Assembly (NCBI RefSeq): GCF_022539665.2
Contig: NC_081335.1
Span: forward strand, 9,460,449-9,524,448
Source: Daphnia carinata
Lineage: Eukaryota; Arthropoda; Branchiopoda; Diplostraca; Daphniidae
Direction: 5' to 3'
Length of the DNA: 64,000 nucleotides
Shown here one piece after another: positions 57,742-64,000 of this stretch (its first letter is position 1; each line of letters starts with the position of its first letter). The notes below the pieces were generated by a model that did not search any database, was not told where the DNA came from, and saw nothing but the letters and a program-made list of their open reading frames with translations. Both the position numbers and the translations under genes were made by a program.

Positions 57742-57899
57742 TATATGGAATACCAAATTCAATACCCAGAATTATAGAAAATTCGAAACAGGATCAATAA
57801 AAATTTTAATATCTATTGCCAATCAACCCACAGAATAGCCATTAAGAAACAGTTAACCTCAACAACTCCTGAGGAAGCTACAAGTAATTCTTAAGTCAA

Positions 57900-57969
57900 G
57901 GTCACGGCGTGATTCGAACTTAAGACTCCCGAGTCGAAGTCAGAAGCTCTAACGTTATGCCACGTAGCC
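57900..57969 (-). pseudogene. tRNA-like block 4 in element A (Arg-TCG type)
   Basis: The most complete block: 70 bases with acceptor GGCTACG/CGTGACC (six of seven pairs), anticodon stem TCTGA/TCGGG with loop CTTCGAC (anticodon TCG, Arg) and T-loop GTTCGAATC. D stem and T stem are weak, so a working tRNA is unlikely. It resembles arthropod tRNA-Arg(TCG). Confidence 0.55.
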
Positions 57970-58098
57970 AACGCCTATATCCCGCACCCCTCTCAAGTTG
58001 ATATACCCAAATTACGCCTAATTAACCCTATTCACGTGTAGAAGCACTATACTTCGTCATTTCTTCTTTCACTTTTCCTTCTTTCTCTATAACCATTT

Positions 58099-58115
58099 AA
58101 TAAACAGTAGTGAAT

Positions 58116-58158
<43 letters not shown>
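58099..58158 (+). repeat. poly(A) tract with upstream AATAAA
   Basis: A run of about 35 A lies 19 bases after AATAAA (58099-58104), the normal spacing of a polyadenylated RNA end. It marks the 3' end of a copied mRNA inside the element. Confidence 0.7.
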
Positions 58159-58160
<2 letters not shown>

Positions 58161-58318
58161 AATGAAAGAAAAACGAACCATGTGCGCCCTTGGAAGAATG
58201 CTACTCGACCCTACACAGCAATAAATAATTCCCCCCATGACAACGGCAGCGAAAACTGACACCTGCTAAAACAATCGAGGGCCACCTCGAGGGACTTAGT
58301 GTTGAACTCGAACTTTTG

Positions 58319-58344
58319 AAAAAAAAAAAAAAAAAAAAAAAAAA
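58319..58344 (+). repeat. second poly(A) tract
   Basis: A run of about 26 A with no close polyadenylation signal. Confidence 0.6.
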
Positions 58345-58394
58345 TAGATGTGAAGAAGTGGTAACCTACAAGTGGAAGGTTTGACCATATAAGT

Positions 58395-58470
58395 CAACGC
58401 GGTTCGAACGCTGAGCCTCCACTCTCAATTCATCACTGGAGATCAACAGCACTACCGAAGCTACCAAGAG
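58395..58470 (-). pseudogene. tRNA-like block 5 in element A
   Basis: Minus strand shows T-loop GCGTTCGAACCGCG, a D-arm-like TAGCTTCGGTAGTGCTG and CTCCA...TGGAG as an enlarged anticodon arm. Decayed or chance; weak. Confidence 0.35.
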
Positions 58471-58490
58471 AACCACTGCTATTCTACACG

Positions 58491-58853
58491 ATGGCCGAAA
58501 ATCACTCCCGTCAAACGGGGATGCCTCCTTGGAAACGAATCTGTCACGGTCTTACCGCTGAACGATCCTTCATAGTGGCGGAAGCTACTAGCACCTCTTC
58601 AACAGTGGAAGAGAAGGACCGGGCCATGCGGGAAGCCCTAGACCACCGGCGCCCATCCGGATCAGGGCTGAGAAACTTCCAGCACCATCTCCAAAATCGG
58701 TGGAGAATCGCCAGGCTGACGAGAGCTCGCACGGAGGAACTCGTTCAACTCCTCGAACGTGAAGAATGGAGCCAGGCAACCGAAGTATTTGCTTCAATCC
58801 TGGATCTGGACCCGGAAAACCGCCGTCCCATTCCGCCGCCGGAAGAAAATTGA
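58491..58853 (+). CDS. accessory ORF 2 of element A
   Basis: A 120-codon ORF starting MAENHSRQTGMPPWKRI. It is rich in Arg and Glu and ends with the motif RARTEELVQLLEREEWSQATEVFASILDLDPENRRPIPP, which aligns with the end of accessory ORF 1 (EERTAALTRQL..EDWGGAVTTLKLILDLDP..R.P). The two proteins therefore share a C-terminal module, probably by duplication. No known function; location before env is noted. Confidence 0.6.
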   Translation: MAENHSRQTGMPPWKRICHGLTAERSFIVAEATSTSSTVEEKDRAMREALDHRRPSGSGLRNFQHHLQNRWRIARLTRARTEELVQLLEREEWSQATEVFASILDLDPENRRPIPPPEEN

Positions 58854-58879
58854 ATTTTGTCTTCCCTTGTAACCCCAAT

Positions 58880-60051
58880 CCCGAATGTATCTGTATGCTG
58901 TCATATGTTTCCTAACTAAAAAATACATCCAGCTACCAACAATACTCGCCCCACTTGATTTTAAATAAATATGTCACGATCCATAAGATTTCCATCCAAA
59001 AGACAACAAGTAAAAGAAAAAAAAAAGAGGGCCCTCCCTATAGCGGCGCATGGGAAAGATATTCTCATGCGTTCGACTTTACTATACAAATTAGAATTCT
59101 CTGAAACTCCCCCCTAAATTTTCTTTTTCTTCTTCTCCTTTTCTTCTTTTAACTTCTCGTCTCTCTCATTTCATGCAGTTCTTTTCTGCCCCCTTGGTCC
59201 TTCTAAACAAAACAATAGACATAAGCTCCCAAAATTTTATCTTCCGCCTATTTTACCCCAACTCCGTGTGTCTGGGACAAATTTCCCTTGTCTCGCACGA
59301 GCCGCTTCTCTTTCTTCCCCATATGTTTCATTCCCTTTAGCGCCCTTTTACTTCTTTCCCCATACCATTTCTCATGCGTTGGACTTAGAAAATAAAAGTT
59401 AGCTTTCGCGTCGTTTTATTTACCATAAAGAATGAAGTATAACCTTTTTCGTAGTTTAGAACCCTCATTAATGGATGAGTTATCTAGTCCTACTGAGGAT
59501 TCGAACCTCAGACCCACAGCATCACAGCCGAGCGCTCTACCTTTTGAGCTATTAGCATCTGTGTTACGCCTTACGTTGAGCTTAGGAAAAATGCACCCTC
59601 CAAGCCCACCAAGCGCGCCCTTTTTCTCTTCCCTTGCTCGTGTTTCACTTGCCTTTTACCCTATCCGTATGCGCCTTTGTGTCACTCTAATGAAAATTGA
59701 CCTGTGTTTTTCCCCGTCGTTACAATTATATCATGCATTTTCTTCTTCTCCTGTCTAAACGATGCATTGTTTCCCGAATTTTTCTTTTGCATCATTGAGA
59801 TTATTCTTTCTTCTTCCCAATGACACCAGTCACCGCATAAAAATACTTACTCTTATATTAGATACATAATGTTTTTCCGTGCACTATATGCGTATTTTTG
59901 CTCGCTAGCGACCATCGGCAACTGTTTACGGGCCGACGGAAGATCGTTGACCTTTTTAATTGCCGTCATATATACTTTCTGCTTTTGCTTTTATTTTACC
60001 TTCTTTATATATTACTCATTTAGTTTTAAGAAACCCACATGATGTTGTATT
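58880..60051. other. non-coding interval before env
   Basis: AT-rich and pyrimidine-rich sequence on the plus strand with many TTTTCTTC runs. It holds tRNA-like block 6 (59487-59555) and no gene that I can support. Confidence 0.5.
59487..59555 (-). pseudogene. tRNA-like block 6 in element A
   Basis: Minus strand: D arm GCTCAAAAGGTAGAGC, T arm TGAGGTTCGAATCCTCA (perfect five-pair stem), variable region GGGTC. The anticodon stem does not pair, and the 5' acceptor strand does not match GTAGGAC. A decayed tRNA-like sequence with the best T arm in the set. Confidence 0.5.
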
Positions 60052-60121
60052 ATGCTTTTATCTATACCTTCCACTGTTGATGTTGATTGTAATGTTTATT
60101 ATATGTTGCCCTCTATAGAAA

Positions 60122-61822
60122 ATGTCGCTGATTCCATTCATACTGTTGCTATGTCTTTACGGGCTACACCCGCAGGCATTTCAAACAACCGTATGCGATT
60201 GTTCCGAACCATTAAAGACGGGAATACTCCAATTTTCCGACGACAATTGCCAAGCGATTGCGCCCGATAATAAGGCCGTGAAAGTGAAATATGCGATTTA
60301 TAGTGAAGACCGTGCCGCGGCTAAATTTCCTGGATATATTTGCGCAAGATGGAAGAATATACGGCGCATAACAATGAATTTTTTCGGTCAACTAGTGATT
60401 GTGCCGGATAAAATTTCGATTGACACTTCACCCGCCGAGTGCAATGAAATGATTAACCAAAAACGATGTGACGAAAATCGAATGATTTTTTCAGACGATA
60501 AATTTATATTTGATCGTGAACCTGACATTTTCGGATATTGGCTACAGACAATTGATTCTGAAATTATAAACTGTGTTTTGGAGAAAGTGCAACTTTTTCA
60601 ACTACACGAAGACGCCGATTTTACAACACCAATCGGAACAGCTTCCGCCACGACTGGAAATTTATCACACAATCACTTAACATTAATTTGGGACAAAACC
60701 TATACACAAAAGACTAAACCGAAAACCCGACTAGTGGAAGATGGGATAGGTACACTGGTTCGTCTACCGGGCGACGAAATAATTTTCAGGCTCCAAGATG
60801 ACGCCAGACAACTTGATTTTCATTTGACACCTACAACACGCTGTGCCTCCCTACAAAACGAATGCACCAATAGAACTTCGTCGTTCGAGATCATCGGCCA
60901 ATCGAAACTCACCGTTTCGGCGGCGGCCATCATGGAAAATTTACCAACCACTTTGGAGACTCCGGCGCCATCTACCGATGAAAATTTAAACGTACCCGCG
61001 AATATACAATATATTCGAGACCAACTTACTGATCATGAAAATGAATTAGCAAGACAAATTCGACTAATGCAATGTGAAGCTCGCAAGGCCAAACACGAAA
61101 GGGCCGTTACAACGGCTCAATATAACGGATGGTTAGCAGCTTCGCAGTTAAATTTACCACAATGCACGAAATTACAAGCCTTTGGAAAAACGGTTGTATT
61201 AATTCAATGTAAAACTTTAAATGTTACATTTGAGACTATACTGACATCTTGCGGACCGCAGCCGAAATTTCAAAATTACACCATTAATCTCGACGGATGG
61301 GAACTTGTTAAATATTCCCCTTGTTGTTATTGGACTAACGGTTTCGTTAATTTTAACGACAAACCTTACGCCTTCCGTAACGACACATGGAAACCAATCG
61401 AAGCAAACATTGTGTTACCGGAACAAACACTTGCACATTCTTTTCGGTATGAAAATGTCGAATTTCTCGACTACGACCATCGAAGCAACCCGGCATATAC
61501 CGACAATATGCTAAATCATATGAACATTATGGCCGATATAGCCGCCGCGATTAATGAACATCCTGCACCTGAATTTGCCTTACACCACAAATACAGTGCG
61601 TCGACCGTCTTAATGACATCAGCCAGTGTCGGAACTTATACATCTTGGTGGGACACCATCACGAATTATTTCTTCATCGGCATTTTATGTCTTTTGGTGC
61701 TTATCTTCTTGCGCATTTGCTATGCCTGCGGTCTTTTTACCCTCATCTGGGCCGTCTGCTGTCGCCCTTCCGATGATCCAAGACCTGCGGCTCCCGAATC
61801 GATTCCGATGCATCAACTCTGA
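60122..61822 (+). CDS. env: Env-like membrane glycoprotein of element A
   Basis: A 566-codon ORF with a signal peptide (IPFILLLCLYG), a Cys-rich ectodomain, several N-glycosylation sites (for example NLS, NRTS, NVTF, NDTW), a long central helix (about residues 296-345), and a C-terminal membrane segment (GILCLLVLIFLRI) followed by a short tail. The shape is that of a type I fusion glycoprotein. The lack of a visible furin site and the ectodomain pattern do not look like the baculovirus F-type env of typical errantiviruses; a class III-like or chuvirus-type origin is my tentative guess. A pyrimidine-AG acceptor (60117-60118) precedes the ATG. Confidence 0.75.
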   Translation: MSLIPFILLLCLYGLHPQAFQTTVCDCSEPLKTGILQFSDDNCQAIAPDNKAVKVKYAIYSEDRAAAKFPGYICARWKNIRRITMNFFGQLVIVPDKISIDTSPAECNEMINQKRCDENRMIFSDDKFIFDREPDIFGYWLQTIDSEIINCVLEKVQLFQLHEDADFTTPIGTASATTGNLSHNHLTLIWDKTYTQKTKPKTRLVEDGIGTLVRLPGDEIIFRLQDDARQLDFHLTPTTRCASLQNECTNRTSSFEIIGQSKLTVSAAAIMENLPTTLETPAPSTDENLNVPANIQYIRDQLTDHENELARQIRLMQCEARKAKHERAVTTAQYNGWLAASQLNLPQCTKLQAFGKTVVLIQCKTLNVTFETILTSCGPQPKFQNYTINLDGWELVKYSPCCYWTNGFVNFNDKPYAFRNDTWKPIEANIVLPEQTLAHSFRYENVEFLDYDHRSNPAYTDNMLNHMNIMADIAAAINEHPAPEFALHHKYSASTVLMTSASVGTYTSWWDTITNYFFIGILCLLVLIFLRICYACGLFTLIWAVCCRPSDDPRPAAPESIPMHQL

Positions 61823-61842
61823 TTACGGGACGTAATCTCACG

Positions 61843-61855
61843 CCGCCGGGAGTGA
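61843..61855 (+). other. short polypurine tract before the 3' LTR
   Basis: The bases before TGTAACG end GGGAGTGA, a weak purine tract that could prime plus-strand synthesis. Confidence 0.4.
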
Positions 61856-62596
61856 TGTAACGAAGCCGAATATACCTTACTTTAACTTTTCTCGCTTTTG
61901 CTTCAGTAGCCAATACAAGCCTGGACATGGCAACTGCAACACTATACGCAGGGCAGCTGACCTAGATGAACACCTGCAAGCTGATTCACGCAGACGATAC
62001 GTCACCAATATCACACCATATTGAACGCGTCCTTTTGATTGGTTAACCGCGTGAAGCCTACAAGCTCCTCCCAATCACGCCACTTTGCAATATGCAAAGT
62101 TCCGTGGTTAACCCAGCATCTGAGGAAGATCAGACAAGTTGTTGCAGCCGTGCCGAGTAGTTGCCCTAAGTCATTTTTCCTTGCTTATTTGAGTAGTATT
62201 GTGCCTTAATTAATGTTTCAGTAACCAAACCTTTTGAGTAGAAAACTCGTTCTCGTCTTGAGTCTTCTCAGACGTTCTGTGCCAATTCTTGCGTTCCAAA
62301 CTCTGTCTGTGTGGAAGCTGAATTCCAAGCTCGTCTTGTGTCATTTTATCTTCCATTCTTTCACTCGTGAGTTCACGGTAAGACCCTGTTTAATTGTTCC
62401 TTCTTTTAACTTGTTTTCTGAATGTTTCTTCTCGTCTTTTGTTCTCTTGTCTTTTTATTTCTTATGTCATAATAGCATTCTAACAAATTCGTATAGGTTA
62501 TTTTCTATAATAAACACAGACGTCATTGTGGGTAAAACGCCTCGAGTCTTTTTTTGTTAAGGTATTTAGTTTCCTATTTACATTTATTGTCTTAAT
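61856..62596 (+). repeat. 3' LTR of element A, 3'-truncated
   Basis: Matches the 5' LTR with about three substitutions, and has two extra segments (62468-62508 and about 62548-62572) that the 5' LTR lacks. It ends at CTTAAT (62591-62596), 41 bases short of the 5' LTR's end, directly against element B sequence. Confidence 0.85.
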
Positions 62597-63326
62597 GCCT
62601 TATTCGTTCGCTTGCAACATTTCTTTTATTTGTTTCTCTAATTCTTCTTTTTGGCCCTATAAATATTCCTTCAGGTAAATCCATACTCTGGGAAAATAAA
62701 AAGAGAGGACTGGTGTCCATAATATTACCAGTCTCCTGAAATGTGGCTTCCACGACTTGAGAAGATCTAGGGGCAATTAAGACCCTTTTAACTAAAGTCA
62801 TGGTTGTTTTAACTATTGGCTCTTGGCCGTTCGGTAATAAACCCTCTTGTTTTACTTCTAGTTTACTTTCTGGTCTGTCACGGGCGAGGAATATTGTTTT
62901 AGAGCGGCCATCAAAAATAAACTCGTGTTTTTCTGCGGCGTCCAAACCCAATATACATGCTTCAGAAATACCATTCGTGACAATAAATTCTTGGTCTAGT
63001 ATATTGGCGCCGTAAACAACAGGTAGGGAGACTATCCCTAATGTGAACAGTTTCCTATTGTGCACATCGTATAATTCTACGTCAGACTCAGAGCAACTTA
63101 GTTGATGTTCCGACGTTATTTGATTAAAAATATCTATATGTAATAGGCTCCTGGCCGCGCCAGTATCGAATAATACTTTAAACGGAGTATTGTGAATCTT
63201 TACGGAAAGTCGTGGGGCTGCTGATTTACTGAATGCTGTACTTTTTGCGACTGATGATAATGGTTCGGGGCTTACTGACCTATTCTCTGGCGACCCTATT
63301 CTAAGGCCGGCCCTTATTCGTTTCCC
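62592..63326 (-). pseudogene. Gypsy B protease region, deleted toward RT
   Basis: After the frameshift heptamer the minus-strand frame is open to KVLFDTGAARSLLH (active-site DTG at 63167-63159), then EFIVTNGISEACILGLDAAEKH and MDLPEGIFIG. At that point the reading jumps to a segment that aligns with the RT start of element A (KEELEKQIKEMLQ versus RKLLDDKIQEMLD) in another frame, so about 130 codons are deleted. The break with A follows. Confidence 0.8.
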
Positions 63327-63931
63327 TGATTCGTAGCATCCTTAATTTCATTGGACCTTATTAAGTTTTTCTTATTGGGGCAAAATTTCGCTATATGCCC
63401 TAACTGTTGGCAAACATAACAGGTAGGTGGCGTTCCCGGTGTTGTCTGTTGCCTTAGGAATTGGAAGCAAGATTCAATGCTATGGTTTGTGAGTCCGCAG
63501 TTGGAACACCCTGCGGCGTTTTGCGCCGACCTGTTTTGCTGGGAGGGTTGTTGACCTGGGGTGTTTTCGTTGTGTTTACCGAAAGTATTTGTGAAAGGCT
63601 GACGGAACCCATTCATTTGGCCTTGGCGAGTGAAAGTGTTACTTGGGGCGGGGTCTGAGAAGTTGACCTGTTTAGGGGGATAATTGGGGTTGTTTCTTAT
63701 TGGGTAATGGTTTCCATTCTCTTGTCGGAAGTTCGTGCGCATGAGGTTGCCTAGATTCGTAATGACATCCGTTAGGCGGTCGATTTTGTTGTCCAATTCA
63801 GGCGATATGTTTGTTTCTTGTCGAGTAGGTTCCGTGGTGGCTATTTTCAGGCAAGAGGCGATTGAGTTGATATGGTCACTTCGTTTTTCGATTGCGTTTA
63901 ATATTGCTGTATCATTTGGGGTATTTGTCAC
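63314..63931 (-). CDS. gag: Gypsy B gag, C-terminal part
   Basis: A 205-codon ORF with an Asn/Gln/Pro-rich basic region and two zinc knuckles CSNCGLTNHSIESC and CYVCQQLGHIAKFC (CX2CX4HX4C). The N-terminal capsid part lies outside the window. The order and knuckle count match element A. The stop follows the frameshift heptamer by one codon. Confidence 0.85.
   Translation of the reverse strand: MTNTPNDTAILNAIEKRSDHINSIASCLKIATTEPTRQETNISPELDNKIDRLTDVITNLGNLMRTNFRQENGNHYPIRNNPNYPPKQVNFSDPAPSNTFTRQGQMNGFRQPFTNTFGKHNENTPGQQPSQQNRSAQNAAGCSNCGLTNHSIESCFQFLRQQTTPGTPPTCYVCQQLGHIAKFCPNKKNLIRSNEIKDATNQGNE
63320..63326 (-). promoter_or_regulatory. -1 frameshift heptamer of element B
   Basis: Minus strand GGGAAAC read G GGA AAC, then GAA TAA. 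It has the same offset to the gag stop as in element A. A short hairpin TAAGG/CCTTA follows closely. The pol frame is open from here to the protease. Confidence 0.8.
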
Positions 63932-64000
63932 TGCATTAACAAATATCCGTTTGTCTTTTTCTATTATATCCGACTGGACGCGCTTTGCGTATTTCTGTGT

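Larger units (their letters stand above)
48833..62596 (+). mobile_element. Gypsy-superfamily element A with env and accessory ORFs
   Basis: A 13.8-kb element: 5' LTR, primer-binding site, pre-gag region, gag, pol, two small ORFs, a non-coding tRNA-like region, env, 3' LTR. It is inserted in element B. The gag-pol layout and YLDD-type RT, RNase H, integrase and GPY-like domain place it in Ty3/Gypsy; the env gene gives it an errantivirus-like plan. The LTRs differ at about three bases plus two small indels, so insertion was recent. Pol has two in-frame stops, and the 3' LTR lacks its last 41 bases. No sequence here is a restored form. Confidence 0.93.
62597..64000 (-). mobile_element. Gypsy element B, right part (gag, protease), continues beyond the window
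   Basis: The minus strand runs, from the window edge down: gag C-terminal half with two knuckles (63931-63314), frameshift site, protease and post-protease region (to 62592). It is the other half of the element at 47466-48832. Between protease and the RT fragment an internal deletion is visible, and a further part was lost at the junction with A. Confidence 0.88.

Noticed and set aside
57900-57969. functional tRNA-Arg gene
   Set aside because: Anticodon arm and acceptor fit, but the D and T stems are broken; it is kept as a tRNA-like pseudogene.

Overview
The window is eukaryotic DNA made almost entirely of mobile elements and repeats; I find no host gene I can defend. The mix of a Gypsy element with an envelope gene, BEL/Pao, Tx1-like L1 LINEs, R2-superfamily LINEs with a restriction-like endonuclease, Tigger, a Helitron and a 70-bp satellite points to an invertebrate, most likely an arthropod (a small crustacean such as a cladoceran would fit). 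The species assignment is inference.

Layout. 0-8 kb: an R2-superfamily LINE fragment split by a 3.4-kb DNA transposon (copy D1), then unassigned and AT-rich DNA. 8-36 kb: a LINE graveyard, mostly on the minus strand. Three copies of one L1 family alternate with three copies of the R2-superfamily element. The second L1 copy is split by a Tigger element (15294-17753, TA target duplication). Between copies two and three lie a truncated BEL/Pao element with one LTR, flanked by pieces of a second L1 family. 36-41.85 kb: a second transposon copy (D2), inverted relative to D1 and embedded in a 70-bp satellite. 41.85-46.4 kb: a Helitron 5' end in the satellite, followed by about 4 kb of degenerate internal repeats. 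46.4-47.5 kb: a MITE and a short minisatellite.

47.5-64 kb: a minus-strand Gypsy element (B) is interrupted by a long plus-strand Gypsy element (A, 48833-62596). A has nearly identical LTRs, a primer-binding site, a long pre-gag region, gag with two zinc knuckles, a canonical -1 frameshift signal, pol, two related small accessory ORFs, a run of antisense tRNA-like blocks with poly(A) tracts, and an envelope gene. Pol carries two in-frame stops, one of them next to the reverse-transcriptase YLDD box, so this copy cannot make a full-length Pol by ordinary frameshifting.

The most interesting object is element A. Its pre-gag region holds two long ORFs overlapping in different frames, two paralogous small ORFs sit between pol and env, and its GGGAAAC frameshift signal is shared in position with the related element B. 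This is a complex-retrovirus-like plan built on an invertebrate Gypsy element.
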